Shown here: positions 1 through 10,087 of the stretch, piece after piece
Position numbering within the stretch: position 1 is the first letter of the stretch
Layout of the letters: each line of letters opens with the position of its first letter
Assembly: GCA_902801985.1 (NCBI GenBank)
Contig: CADCKD010000001.1
Location: forward strand, 1-64,000
Direction of reading: 5' to 3'
Source: an uncultured bacterium
Lineage (GTDB): Bacteria > Cyanobacteriota > Vampirovibrionia > Gastranaerophilales > Gastranaerophilaceae
DNA: 64,000 bases
Notes under the pieces: model-generated
The model's database searches: none
What the model was told of the DNA's origin: nothing
The model's input: only the letters and a program-made list of their open reading frames with translations
Translations under genes and position numbers: made by a program

Positions 1-93
1 TTCAAGAATCATCAAACTGAAGCATCAATTGAATACATTAAGAATGATTATCAAGAACATTTAGAAAAGAATAATTTTAAGGTTAGTAATTAA
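1..93 (+). CDS. C-terminal end of an unidentified protein (partial)
   Basis: An open frame enters from the left edge and stops at TAA, giving 30 residues ending in a charged, helical stretch. It sits directly upstream of the membrane protein, whose ribosome binding site follows its stop codon. Too little is present to assign a function. Confidence 0.55.
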   Translation, partial: FKNHQTEASIEYIKNDYQEHLEKNNFKVSN

Positions 94-106
94 GGAGGAA
101 TAAATT

Positions 107-400
107 ATGAACATAGCAGTTATTATTGCGGTGGCAATTCTTATTGAGGGACTTGTAGAATATGGTAAAAATATTACTGACATGTTTTATGGTGGAGAAA
201 AAAAGACAGCAATTACACAAATGGTAACTATTGTTGTTGGTATTGGTCTTGCATTTGCATTTAATGCAGATATGTTTGTACCACTTGGGTTACAAGTAAA
301 TCATTATATTGGAATGGTACTTACTGGTATTGTAATGAGCCGTGGTTCGAACTATGTCAGTGATTTGATTGGCAAGATAGGACAGACTACTGTCGGATAA
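107..400 (+). CDS. Small two-helix membrane protein, holin-like
   Basis: This 97-residue protein has a hydrophobic N-terminal segment (about residues 3-15) and a second hydrophobic helix (about 38-55), then a moderately hydrophobic C-terminal third. ATG is preceded by AGGAGG. Size and topology fit phage holins, which make membrane lesions that let endolysin reach the cell wall, but no lysin is visible next to it, so this is inference. A strong intrinsic terminator follows immediately, which separates it from the tail genes downstream. It could equally be another small phage membrane protein. Confidence 0.6.
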   Translation: MNIAVIIAVAILIEGLVEYGKNITDMFYGGEKKTAITQMVTIVVGIGLAFAFNADMFVPLGLQVNHYIGMVLTGIVMSRGSNYVSDLIGKIGQTTVG

Positions 401-414
401 GAATTAAATATGTT

Positions 415-446
415 GAGGAGAGTGAGTCAAATCACTCTCCTTTTTT
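415..446 (+). terminator. Intrinsic terminator after the holin-like gene
   Basis: A 9-bp perfect stem (417-425 with 432-440) with a 6-nt loop is followed by TTTTTT. It is the first of five similar stem-plus-T-run elements that separate genes in the structural region. Confidence 0.85.
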
Positions 447-463
447 AAATTGGGGGTATGAAT

Positions 464-769
464 ATGATTAGATGTTTATCATGTCGTAAATCTTCCGATA
501 ATCCTAACTTATATAAAGTAAAACTTATTAGTGATACTGCCTTGGATAAAATGCCAGTGAATGGTAAAGATATAGTTGGTATTACAAATTCTGCTATATT
601 TGATAAAGGCAGTGAATTGATTGTATGTGTAAATCAAACTATGCATAAATATGTTTATGGAGAAAAAGGATTTATTTCTGATGATGAAGAATCAAATAAT
701 ATAGATGATAATAATCCTAATTCTTTAAGGTTTGTAATAGATGATGATGGTGCAGTTTATATTGGTTAA
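464..769 (+). CDS. Small conserved tail-region protein, paralog A
   Basis: A protein of about 101 residues starting MIRCLSC. ATG also occurs at 458, but the two paralogs at 17975 and 18271 begin MIYCLSC and MIHCLSC, and the GGGGG ribosome binding site is better spaced for 464. All three share the N-terminal cysteine pair (CLSC), a middle KVKLIS-type strand, a conserved V-G-I/L-x-N turn and a glycine-rich C-terminal part with a YVY or VYI motif. The acidic tail at residues 68-80 is unique to this copy. The family is unknown to me. Its position next to tail-fibre genes suggests a structural or adapter role, which is inference. Confidence 0.7.
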   Translation: MIRCLSCRKSSDNPNLYKVKLISDTALDKMPVNGKDIVGITNSAIFDKGSELIVCVNQTMHKYVYGEKGFISDDEESNNIDDNNPNSLRFVIDDDGAVYIG

Positions 770-786
770 AAGAAAGGGGGAGTGAC

Positions 787-3489
787 ATGGCTGATACAAA
801 AGAAAAAGTAAAATTTAGGAAATTTGTAAACAATGAGCGTGAAGCACTCGCTCTTGATAAAGTAAGATTTGATTCAAATACGAATACACTTACTCTTTAT
901 AGTTCGTTTGACTCATCCATTAAAGAAGAAGTTGTTATTCCTACGTCTAATATTGAATTGGATACTGGATTAACAGAGTACGGTAAAGCCGCAGATGCCA
1001 AGGCTGTTGGTGATGCAGTCCGTACAGTCAGAGCAATGATTGGTACTCCACTTACTGCCAGTGTTGCATCTGATATGACAGATATAAATAGAATATATGT
1101 TTATACAGGAAATGAAAGTGGATATGTAAATGGTCATTGGTATTATTATAATGGTACTGCATGGACTGATGGTGGCACTTATAATGCAAATGCTTATGAA
1201 ACTGATAAGACGCTTTCGATACTTGACAAACCAGCCGATGCTCAAACTACTGGTAATGCTCTTGCAAATTTAGGTTTGCAGTTATCTGATATAGAAGATG
1301 AAATGACAGATTATGTTAATAAAAAAGCTGTTAATGGTTTTATCTATGAAGATAATGTTTTATATCTCGCCTCTGATGGGGAAATCATTGGCGAGGGAGT
1401 AGAGATAGTCAGTGGCGGCGGCGGTGGTGGCGGCGGTGGCGGAGATGAAAGCGCCTCTGTCCTTGAAGTACAGAACACCACTGGTTGGTTATCTAAGACC
1501 ATATCATATGGTCAAAATGTTGTGTTGACACTTACATGGTCTTCTACTGAGGATGAACAACCTACGGGTAATGGCACGTTACAAGTATATGTAAATAACT
1601 CTTTGAAAAGAACGGCTAATATTGCCCAAGGCGCATTATCTATTGATGTAACAGATTATCTTACTGTTGGTAATAATTCTATTCGAATCCGTATTTCTGA
1701 TATTTATGGTAAATCTAGGAATATTATATTTACAGTGAGGGCAGTCGAATTAATCTTAACAAGTAATTTTGATGTGTCGGGTACTTTTGCCGCTGGAACA
1801 AGTTTTGATTATACCTATACTCCAAATGGCGCATTAGAAAAAACTGTACATTTTGTAGTTGATGGAACTGATATAGGAACATCTGTTGTCACAACTTCAG
1901 GAAGACAACAAACATATTCGCTTCCAGCTATGACTCATGGGGCGCATAGTTTATTAGTATATTTTACAGCTGAAATAGATGGAGAAACTGTTAGGTCTAA
2001 TGAATTATATTATGATTTAATTGTTGTTAATGCTCAATCGAATACTCCTATTATTTCAAGTACTTTTCGCAGAACTACTGCTTCTCAATATGAAACAGTT
2101 ATTATTCCATATAAAGTATATACTCCAAATAGTTTAACATCTTCCGTTACTTTATCTGTAAATGGAACACAGGTTTCTTCAGTAACAGTTGACCGTACAG
2201 AACAGGCATGGAGTTTTAGATATGATGATGTCGGGTCTGTTACTCTTACTATTGAATCAGGAATAACAAGCAAGACTTTTACTTTAAATATTACTGAATC
2301 TGAAATAGATGTAGAAGCTGAAACAGATGCTCTTGTTTTACATCTTACAAGTTATGGACGCTCTAATGCAGAAGAGCATCCAGAAATGTGGGAAGATACA
2401 GAACATAGTATCTCTGCCACTCTTTCTAATTTCAACTTTGTTTCTAATGGTTGGATGACAGATAAAGATGGTATTACTGTTTTAAGAGTATCTGGTGATG
2501 CAAGAGTAACTATACCATATAAACCTTTTGCTCGTGATTTTCGTTCAACTGGTAAAACATTTGAAATTGAATTTGCATCAAGGAACATTCTTGATTATGA
2601 TGCGTTGCTGATTTCGTGTATGAGCGGTGGTAGAGGATTTCAGCTTACAGCTCAAAAAGCATTGCTTAAATCTGAACAGTCTGAAATATCTACACAATAT
2701 AAGGAAGATGAACACGTGCGTGTTAGCTTTGTTGCTGAGAAAAGAACAGAACATAGATTACTCTATATTTATATTAATGGAATAATGAGTGGCGTTATTC
2801 AATATCCTACTGATGATGATTTCTCACAAGTTACGCCAGTTAATATTACTATTGGCACAAACAGCTGCACTACTGATATTTATTGTATAAGAGTATATGA
2901 TAATAACTTAACACGTTATCAGATACTTAATAACTGGATTGCTGATACACAAGATATTACAACACTCTTATCTAGATATGAGCATAATAATGTATATGAT
3001 GAATATGGAAATATAGTAATTGAAAAATTACCTACTGACTTGCCATATTTTGTTATAGAAGCACAAGAATTACCACAATATAAAGGTGATAAGAAAACGG
3101 TTGACGGATATTTTGTAAATCCAAATGATTCATCTAAGTCGTTCTCTTTCACTGGTGCTCAGGCTGATGTACAAGGTACGTCATCTCAATTCTATCCAAG
3201 AAAGAATTATAAATTTAAATTTAAAAATGGATTTGAAATGACATCAAGTAGAGAGACCGTTTCAAAATTTGCGATGAATGCAGATGCAATTCCTACTAAT
3301 ACTTTTACATTCAAAGCTGATGTTGCTTCATCTGAGGGTGCAAACAATGTGGAATTGGTAAGGCTTTATGATGAAGCTTGTCCATATAAAACTCCACCTC
3401 AAATAACAGATAATAAAATAAGACAGGGTATTGATGGATTTCCTATGGTTGTATTTTGGGATGATGGCAGCACCGTATCATTTGTGGGT
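787..3489 (+). CDS. Large CotH-like tail/adhesin protein, exon 1
   Basis: First 901 codons of a protein of about 1,986 residues interrupted by a group I intron. It begins with a tail-type N-terminal region and a poly-glycine hinge of ten residues near residue 212, followed by several Ig-like beta domains and a LamG-like segment (about 520-735). The start of a CotH-like fold follows (about 745 on, with VQGTSSQFYPRKNY-type residues typical of CotH). Reading stops at a TGA just inside the intron. Splicing after G3489 joins SFVG to KYNFNNDKG, restoring the continuous CotH motif. The protein is probably a tail fibre or baseplate component that contacts the cell surface. CotH relatives are atypical kinases; whether this one is active is unknown. 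Confidence 0.85.
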
Positions 3490-4486
3490 TGACGTATTAG
3501 CCCACGTTAAACCTTTTCTAATATACGGCGAAAGTCCTGAGAAGGATAACGCCTTGGAAGAATAATTTTCAAATAAAAACAAATTATTAAATAATATATA
3601 AAAAGGGGGAATTATGTGTATTATTACATATATATGTATACTTTCCCCAACGGGAAAAAGTATATAGGTAAAACTAAACGCTCTATGACTCAGAGACAAG
3701 GTAGCGATTGGTCTCATTATAAAAGATGTAGACTGTTATGGAACGCTATCCAAAAATATGGAACGGAAAATATAAAGACTGATATCTTATTTGAAGGCAC
3801 TCTAACAGACGAACAAGCGTCTGAACTAGAGTGTTTTTATATTGCCAAATATAAGACTAATGCTTGTAAATATAATAATCCGTCTTATGGATATAATTTG
3901 ACAGATGGTGGCGAAGGTATATCGGGATGTGTTTTTACCGAAGAAAGATTAGAAAAACTACTTGCACAATTAAAAGAAGCGACTGATAAACGTAGAGGTA
4001 AACCACTTTCTGAAGAGCATAAACGAAAATTGAGTGAGTCTCATAAAGGCATAAGAACTGGTTATAAAATGTCAGAAGAAACAAAACGTAAAATTGGAGA
4101 ATCAAATAGTTTAAAAAATATTTCTGAAGAGACAAGAAGAAATAAAAGTGTTGGTCACATGAGGAAGGTTAAAGCCACTAACAAAGAAACAAATGAAGTT
4201 TTAATCTTTGATAGTCGTGGTGATGCGGCTAAATATTTTAATGTTAGAGAATCTTCAATTACACGATGGATTAATGGAACAAGAAATCCAACTATACCTT
4301 ATATATTTGAAAATTATTCACCAACAACGACTGAACGAAAAGGGGTTGCATAACAACTAAGTAACAGTCTGGACTGCGAATATAATCTAAAAATGAAATC
4401 GCAGAAGAACGGTCAGAGGTAATCAGACCACTTAAAGAAGTACCGTTCTCGCTTATCTTTTGATAAGTCATAAAAGCAACAGCACG
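3490..4486 (+). ncRNA. Group I intron in the CotH-like tail gene
   Basis: The intron is 997 nt. P1 is visible: exon GTGGGT (3484-3489) pairs with GCCCAC shortly downstream, with the expected U.G at the splice site. The P10 partner GTATT just before that guide pairs with AGTAC at exon-2 positions 4488-4492. The intron ends in G4486, and removing it restores the reading frame and the CotH motif. A GGCGAAAGTCC...AACGCC element after P1 fits P4/P5. The remaining core helices were not fully traced. It carries a GIY-YIG gene in its interior, as many phage group I introns do. Confidence 0.85.
3616..4353 (+). CDS. GIY-YIG homing endonuclease with NUMOD repeats
   Basis: This 245-residue protein lies inside the intron. 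The N-terminal GIY-YIG nuclease is recognisable from MYTFPNGKKYIGKT and the later E-x-x-x-I and NLTDGG motifs. The middle holds two copies of the S-E-E-x-K-R-K DNA-binding repeat (NUMOD3, about 125-170). The C-terminal part (about 178-235, ending in S-I-T-R-W-I-N-G) looks like a NUMOD1 helix-turn-helix. The start is GTG at 3616, because the nearby ATG at 3614 is out of frame; AAGGGGGA is correctly spaced. It would cut intronless alleles of the tail gene and drive intron homing. Confidence 0.9.
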   Translation: MYYYIYMYTFPNGKKYIGKTKRSMTQRQGSDWSHYKRCRLLWNAIQKYGTENIKTDILFEGTLTDEQASELECFYIAKYKTNACKYNNPSYGYNLTDGGEGISGCVFTEERLEKLLAQLKEATDKRRGKPLSEEHKRKLSESHKGIRTGYKMSEETKRKIGESNSLKNISEETRRNKSVGHMRKVKATNKETNEVLIFDSRGDAAKYFNVRESSITRWINGTRNPTIPYIFENYSPTTTERKGVA

Positions 4487-7400
4487 AAGTACAACTTCAA
4501 CAATGATAAAGGAACTCCAGAAGTATTTGGATTTGATGATGGAGATGAGTCTTGGGAAACCTTAAACAACTCTGGTGTATGGGCATTATGGCAATCTGGT
4601 GATTATTCTGGGAATGGATGGTTATCAGATTATGAAGCAAGATACCCTGAAGATAATACAAATCCAGTTAATCTTCAAACATTAGCGGCTTGGATTGTTT
4701 CTACAGACCAAACTAAAGCAACTGGCAATACACTTTCTCCATCTTACACAGATGTAGATGGAAATGTACATACAATAGATAACGCCGCTTATAGAGTTGC
4801 AAAATTTAGGACTGAAGCAAAAGACCATTTCGAAATGGATTCATTACTCTTCTATTATTTATTTACAGAATTATTCTTAATGGTTGACTCAAGAGCAAAG
4901 AACGCTTTTCCATCATTCTTGTCAGGTGACAAGTGGTGTTTTTTACCATATGATATGGATACTGCAATTGGTATTGATAACCAAGGTGCGTTAACGTATG
5001 GTTATTCTCTTGAAGATATAGATAAAGTTGGAACGGAAAATGTATTTAACGGACAGAATTCTGTGCTGTGGATTAATGTTCGTGCGGCTTTTTATAATGA
5101 ACTTGCGTCAATGTATTTTACATTAAGGTCTACTGGTGCGTTATCATATGAACTTATTGAATCAATGTTTGAAACTCATCAAAGTAAATGGGCTGAAGCA
5201 ATCTTTAATGAAGATGCATGGTTTAAATATATTGACCCTTTGGTAAATGATAATGATGCTGCTTATCTGTCAATGGCACTTGGCTCAAAAGCCGAACAGA
5301 GAAAGTGGTGGCTGTATAACAGATTTAGATATATTGATAGCAAGTATTCAGCTGGTGATACATTGACTGATTATATCATGATAAGACCAGGTGCAATTGA
5401 TAGTGGTATAACAATTACACCTTATGCGGATATCTATGCGTCCATTAAATGGGATAATGATATTGATATGGTTCGTGCGACTCATGGTCAACCAATCACG
5501 CTTCCTTGTCCTTATACTCAAGCTGGTAATAACGTTGTTAGTATTCTTAATGCGTCTCAGCTTGCAAGCGTTGGAGATTTGTCGGGATTTAAATGCAGAA
5601 CCGCAAATTTTGCAAGTGCTACGAGACTTCAATATATTAAAGTCGGAGATGGTTCAAGTAGCTACGAGAATCCTAATTTATTGGAACTTAACGTAGGTAA
5701 TAATCAATTGTTGGGTACAGTTGATGCAAGGAATTGTACATCATTAGCTACAACAGTTGATTTGTCAGGTGCAACAAACGTTGAATATGTCTATTTTGAT
5801 GGCACGGCGGTTACAGCTGTAGCGTTGCCTATTGGTGGTATCTTAAAAGAATTAAGATTACCGTCAACAATTACAAACTTAACTGTAAGGAATCAGCCAG
5901 CTATCACAACATTTTATATGCCGTCATATTCTAATATCACAACTCTTCGCATCGAGAATTGTAGTAGCGCAATTCCTATTTATACAATTCTTACATCAAT
6001 TCAAGCAAACAGTCGTGTAAGAATTCTTGGGTTAAATCTAACTCTTACAACTACAGCACAAGTTGAGAATTTTTATGATTATCTTGATACGATGAGAGGA
6101 CTTGACGAGAATGGTGACAATCTTGATAAGGCGGTTGTAAGTGGTACTATTACAGGACTTGGAACAATTACTGGTGCATGGCTTGCTCAAATGAAAGCAA
6201 GATACCCTAATATTGATATTGAATATGAACATATTAATTCTAATTTGTATTATTACAATTATGATGGCTCACAGCTTTTATATACAGAACAGATTAATGA
6301 TGGTGGCGATGGTACTTACAACGGAACACCTACTCGTCCTGCTGATGCAAGGTATATTTATACGTTCGCAGGATGGTCAACGACTCCTAATGGAGATGTG
6401 GAAGAAAATGCAACTAAACATGTAACAGCTGATAGAAATGTTTACGCAACTTATACGACAGTAGGACAAAAGTATACTGTAAGATTTTATAATGGAACGA
6501 CATTAATTCAAACTGTTACAGATGTTTTATATGATGGTACTGCTGTTTATACTGGGACTACTCCTGTTTATGAAGATGACCCCTCCAACTTTGAATTTAT
6601 TGGGTGGAATCCATCTAATGAAAATATAAAAGGTAATACAGACTGTTATGCTCAATATAAAGATTTACGCACTCCTGTAGTTAAGTATATAACTGGTTCA
6701 ATTGATGAATACATTTCTGAAAATAATACAACTAAAATTGCTACTTATGCTTTATCTACTTTGTATAATCTTAAAACGGTTAAAGCACCAGTTGTAAGCG
6801 TTGAAAATTCCGCTTTTGATAATACTGATAACGTTGAATATATAGAATTTTCAAACACACTTCCTGTGACTATTAACAATTATGCTTTAAATATCTTAAA
6901 ATTAAAGACTTTAATATTGAGAAGTACTTCATTAAGTACATTAACAAGCAATGATGGAATGACTCAAACTCCGATATCACAAGGAATTGGCGGTATTTAT
7001 GTACCATCTGACCTTGTTTCTTCTTATAAAACAGCTTCAAACTGGTCTTTATATGCAAGTAATATATATCCTATTAATAATTATCCTGTTACCGATTTTA
7101 GTACAATTACAGATTCTTGGGAACAAATTATTGCTTCAATTGATAATAATACTTATAAAACAAAATATAATGTTGGGGATACAAAAAAAATAAATATTAA
7201 TAATATTGATGTATATGCTCAGATTGTAGCTTTTGATAGAGATGTTTTAAGTGATGGTATAACTACTGTACCTATTACATTTATTACTAGACAAATATGT
7301 TTCCAAGATACAATACATGATAGTTTAGTAATGGAAAATGCATGGAGTGGTTGTTTATTGCGTCAAAAATTAAATAACGATATTTTATCAACTATTGATT

Positions 7401-7744
7401 CTACAATCACCTCTAGAATTAAAGAAGTTCAAAAAACATATATGACAACTAATGCTTCGAGTAGTACTACAACCTTAACTGATAAATTATGGATACCGTC
7501 TGCTAAAGAAATATATACTGGAAGTGGTTATGAAAATTCTGGAGTTGTATATACAGATTTCTTCAACCGTGAATATAAAAAAATAAAATATAGTTTTGAT
7601 ATTCAGTGTCGTGATAGATGGTGGTTACGGACTCCATATAGTAGTAGTGCTAGCCAATTTCGTGCAGTAACGTACTTAGGAAGTATTACATATGTTACTG
7701 CTACTACCGAATGTGGGGTTGTTATTGGTTTTTGTTTAGGATAA
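4487..7744 (+). CDS. Large CotH-like tail/adhesin protein, exon 2
   Basis: Adds 1,085 residues after splicing. An in-frame TTG at 4460 lies inside the intron and is not a likely start. The order of domains is: remainder of the CotH-like domain (to about 1155 of the joined protein); LRR-like repeats; two InlB B-repeat/Flg_new-like modules with GW and YATY/YAQY motifs (about 1520-1625); BspA-type LRR with the phrase YVPSDLVSSYKTASNW; and a C-terminal DUF6273-like domain with LWIPSAKEI and WWLRTP. The BspA block and C-terminal domain are shared with the next gene. Such domain stacks are typical of surface-recognition proteins. Confidence 0.85.
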   Translation, partial: KYNFNNDKGTPEVFGFDDGDESWETLNNSGVWALWQSGDYSGNGWLSDYEARYPEDNTNPVNLQTLAAWIVSTDQTKATGNTLSPSYTDVDGNVHTIDNAAYRVAKFRTEAKDHFEMDSLLFYYLFTELFLMVDSRAKNAFPSFLSGDKWCFLPYDMDTAIGIDNQGALTYGYSLEDIDKVGTENVFNGQNSVLWINVRAAFYNELASMYFTLRSTGALSYELIESMFETHQSKWAEAIFNEDAWFKYIDPLVNDNDAAYLSMALGSKAEQRKWWLYNRFRYIDSKYSAGDTLTDYIMIRPGAIDSGITITPYADIYASIKWDNDIDMVRATHGQPITLPCPYTQAGNNVVSILNASQLASVGDLSGFKCRTANFASATRLQYIKVGDGSSSYENPNLLELNVGNNQLLGTVDARNCTSLATTVDLSGATNVEYVYFDGTAVTAVALPIGGILKELRLPSTITNLTVRNQPAITTFYMPSYSNITTLRIENCSSAIPIYTILTSIQANSRVRILGLNLTLTTTAQVENFYDYLDTMRGLDENGDNLDKAVVSGTITGLGTITGAWLAQMKARYPNIDIEYEHINSNLYYYNYDGSQLLYTEQINDGGDGTYNGTPTRPADARYIYTFAGWSTTPNGDVEENATKHVTADRNVYATYTTVGQKYTVRFYNGTTLIQTVTDVLYDGTAVYTGTTPVYEDDPSNFEFIGWNPSNENIKGNTDCYAQYKDLRTPVVKYITGSIDEYISENNTTKIATYALSTLYNLKTVKAPVVSVENSAFDNTDNVEYIEFSNTLPVTINNYALNILKLKTLILRSTSLSTLTSNDGMTQTPISQGIGGIYVPSDLVSSYKTASNWSLYASNIYPINNYPVTDFSTITDSWEQIIASIDNNTYKTKYNVGDTKKININNIDVYAQIVAFDRDVLSDGITTVPITFITRQICFQDTIHDSLVMENAWSGCLLRQKLNNDILSTIDSTITSRIKEVQKTYMTTNASSSTTTLTDKLWIPSAKEIYTGSGYENSGVVYTDFFNREYKKIKYSFDIQCRDRWWLRTPYSSSASQFRAVTYLGSITYVTATTECGVVIGFCLG

Positions 7745-7779
7745 TTTAAATTATTTAATTAATAAAAGGGGGTGAAGGA

Positions 7780-9279
7780 ATGGCTAATACAGTAGATATA
7801 TTAGGCGAACAAGAAACATTAGATAGGTTAATAGCGCATTCCTTAGATAGTATAGAAGATGATAGAGTTACTAGTATAAGGCGACAAGCATTTTATTATA
7901 ATGATACACTTAAATCTGCTAATTTCCCAAATGTTGTTACTATTGATTGGGGAGCGTTTTTGCAAAATACCGAACTTGAATCTGCCAATTTCCCAAATGC
8001 TACAAGCTTGGGTGGGAATAGTTTTTCTGGTAACTCTAAACTTAATAATATTAATATTCCAAAAGTTACAAATATAGGTTCTAATTCATTTTCTAGTTGT
8101 TATTGTCTTAATTCTGTTAATATTCCAAATGCTACTACTATTGGAAGTGATGCGTTTGAAAATTGTTATAGTTTGAAATCAGCTGTTTTTTCTTCAGAAC
8201 TAACCACTTTAAACGGTTATGTTTTGAATAAATGCTTTTCTTTAAACTCAATTGATTTACAAAATATAACACGATTAAATACTCATAGTTTAGACCGATT
8301 GGGGGCTGGTACTATTGTCTTACCAAATTGTACATCTCTTGGTTCTTATATGGTAAGTGGCACAAGAATAAGTACTCTAGATTTGTATAAAGTTTCATCA
8401 ATACCAACTAATTGTTTTAATGGTGCATATTCGTTAGTTCATTTAATTCTTAGAAATAGTACTCGTTGTTCATTAAGTTCTACTAATGCATTTACTAATA
8501 CCCCTATTGCTAATGGTATAGGTTGGATTTACGTGCCATCAGAGTTATTAAATTCATATAAAACCGCTTCAAATTGGTCTACATATGCAAGCCAAATTGT
8601 ATCTATAGACGAATATCCAAAAGCATTAAGTGGAGAAACAATTACAGACACTTGGGATGAAATATTCCAAGCTGAAAATAATGGCACATATAAAACAAAA
8701 TATAGCGTTGGTGATACAAAATATCTTGTTGTAGGTGGTACTTATGTTTTGATGCAGATTATTGCATTTGATAGGGATATATTATCAAGTGATAATACTT
8801 CAACTGCGAAAATTACTTGGTTATCAAAAGGATTTCCTTTTGAATTTCCTATTAATATTATTACAACTAATAATTGGAAAGACTGTTCGTGTAGAGATTT
8901 TCTAAATAATGTAATTTATGAACAAATTGATTCAACTGTAAAAAATAAAATTTTAGCAGTTGATAAAACATATATGCAAACCTTACAACCTAATCCTAAT
9001 ACAAGTATTGTTTCTGATAAATTATGGATACCATCAATGAAAGAGATGTTTAATAGCGCAAATCATGAAGCTTCTGGAATAAATTATTCTGATTTTTTTA
9101 CTGATAATACCAGCAGAAAAAAAAATTATGGATTATCAAATATAGGATATTCTTGGTGGCTACGTTCTTATAGTGGTAATAGTAATAGTAATACTTATGC
9201 AGATATCTCATCTGATGGTAGAAGTGGTGGTTATGGCGATTCTGGGATATTGGGTGTTGTTTTGGGTTTTTGTACATAA
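7780..9279 (+). CDS. BspA-like LRR protein with DUF6273-like C-terminal domain
   Basis: A 499-residue protein. Residues about 25-260 are BspA-type leucine-rich repeats with recurring NFPN, NIPN and SLG elements. Residues about 290-499 form a DUF6273-like domain (LWIPSMKEMF, WWLRSY, ending in GVVLGFC) paralogous to the end of the preceding protein. The domain end is rich in Asn, Ser and Gly, as seen in the variable C-type-lectin regions of diversity-generating-retroelement targets. No reverse transcriptase lies in this window. It is probably a receptor-binding tail component. ATG follows AAGGGGGTGAAGG. Confidence 0.75.
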   Translation: MANTVDILGEQETLDRLIAHSLDSIEDDRVTSIRRQAFYYNDTLKSANFPNVVTIDWGAFLQNTELESANFPNATSLGGNSFSGNSKLNNINIPKVTNIGSNSFSSCYCLNSVNIPNATTIGSDAFENCYSLKSAVFSSELTTLNGYVLNKCFSLNSIDLQNITRLNTHSLDRLGAGTIVLPNCTSLGSYMVSGTRISTLDLYKVSSIPTNCFNGAYSLVHLILRNSTRCSLSSTNAFTNTPIANGIGWIYVPSELLNSYKTASNWSTYASQIVSIDEYPKALSGETITDTWDEIFQAENNGTYKTKYSVGDTKYLVVGGTYVLMQIIAFDRDILSSDNTSTAKITWLSKGFPFEFPINIITTNNWKDCSCRDFLNNVIYEQIDSTVKNKILAVDKTYMQTLQPNPNTSIVSDKLWIPSMKEMFNSANHEASGINYSDFFTDNTSRKKNYGLSNIGYSWWLRSYSGNSNSNTYADISSDGRSGGYGDSGILGVVLGFCT

Positions 9280-9300
9280 TGATAAAAAGGAGAATTAAAA

Positions 9301-9549
9301 ATGATTATACAAGAATATTATACAACTCGTTCTGATGGAATAAGGCTTATTCGCTCTTATTCTAATAAAAGGTTAATGATTGAGAGAGATGGCGTAATGT
9401 ATGATGAAGCAATAGACCCAGAAAACTTACATAGGGAATATACAGAAACAAACATGCCTATCTTTGAAGATGAAAAATCTGAATTTAACGAAGACCCGAT
9501 TGCTTATATTGATAAAAAAATAAGTCAAGCAATAGGTATTATTTCATGA
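9301..9549 (+). CDS. Small hypothetical tail-region protein
   Basis: An acidic protein of 82 residues with a good ribosome binding site (AAAAGGAG). It has no recognised domain. Its first half carries tail-accessory-like text (YYTTRSDGIRLIRSYSNKR). It is tightly packed between two tail genes, with 21 nt upstream and 11 nt downstream, so it is probably part of the same module. Function unknown. Confidence 0.65.
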   Translation: MIIQEYYTTRSDGIRLIRSYSNKRLMIERDGVMYDEAIDPENLHREYTETNMPIFEDEKSEFNEDPIAYIDKKISQAIGIIS

Positions 9550-9560
9550 GGGGGTAAAAT

Positions 9561-10016
9561 ATGACTGTTTTTGAAATTTATAAAAATGTAATTAATAGTG
9601 GTGATTTTGTTCTTTCATCTATGGAAGAAAAAATTGAAACAGTTTTTGCGCAAGATAGAATTAATGCAGAAGAAAGAGTAGAACTTCTTACTCTTGCAAG
9701 TGAAATGGCAAAGCCAGAAAAACAGGTTGATATTATTGCGAAACTTGCTGAACTTGAAGCAAGAATTGCGATAATTGAAGGTTCTGGTGTTGTCGTATGG
9801 ACATATGGTATGAGTGTATCTAAGGGACAGACAGTTCTTTATGATGTGCTTAATGAAGGACAAATGCGTTATTGTAGATATGATGGTGGACGAGCGGCTA
9901 CATCATTAAGTCCCGGAAAAATTGATGGTTGGGTAGTTCTTGCTGGAGCAAATGGGGCTGTTACTCATAAAATTGTAAGAGTTGATGGTGTAAATACACT
10001 TGTCCCCGTTGAATAA
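9561..10016 (+). CDS. Tail-associated protein with coiled coil and beta domain
   Basis: This 151-residue protein has an N-terminal helical region (about 1-75) that looks like a short coiled coil. A C-terminal beta-rich part contains SKGQTVLYDV and RYCRYDGG, reminiscent of small carbohydrate-binding or XkdX-adjacent phage domains. It is followed by an intrinsic terminator. Assignment is by context and general look only. Confidence 0.6.
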   Translation: MTVFEIYKNVINSGDFVLSSMEEKIETVFAQDRINAEERVELLTLASEMAKPEKQVDIIAKLAELEARIAIIEGSGVVVWTYGMSVSKGQTVLYDVLNEGQMRYCRYDGGRAATSLSPGKIDGWVVLAGANGAVTHKIVRVDGVNTLVPVE

Positions 10017-10022
10017 ATTATT

Positions 10023-10055
10023 GAGAGGAGTAGGTTAAACTACTCTTCTCTTTTA
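10023..10055 (+). terminator. Intrinsic terminator
   Basis: GAGAGGAGTAG pairs with CTACTCTTCTC around a short loop and is followed by TTTT. It lies between two tail genes, about 30 nt before the next start. Confidence 0.7.
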
Positions 10056-10087
10056 AAATGAAAATAAAATTGTGAGGGAGAATATCA

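Noticed and set aside
4460-4486. TTG start for the second half of the CotH-like gene
   Set aside because: These codons lie inside the intron; P1/P10 pairing and the restored CotH motif show exon 2 starts at 4487.
7780-9279. A complete diversity-generating retroelement
   Set aside because: No reverse transcriptase, accessory gene or template repeat is visible in the window; only the target-like domains are present.
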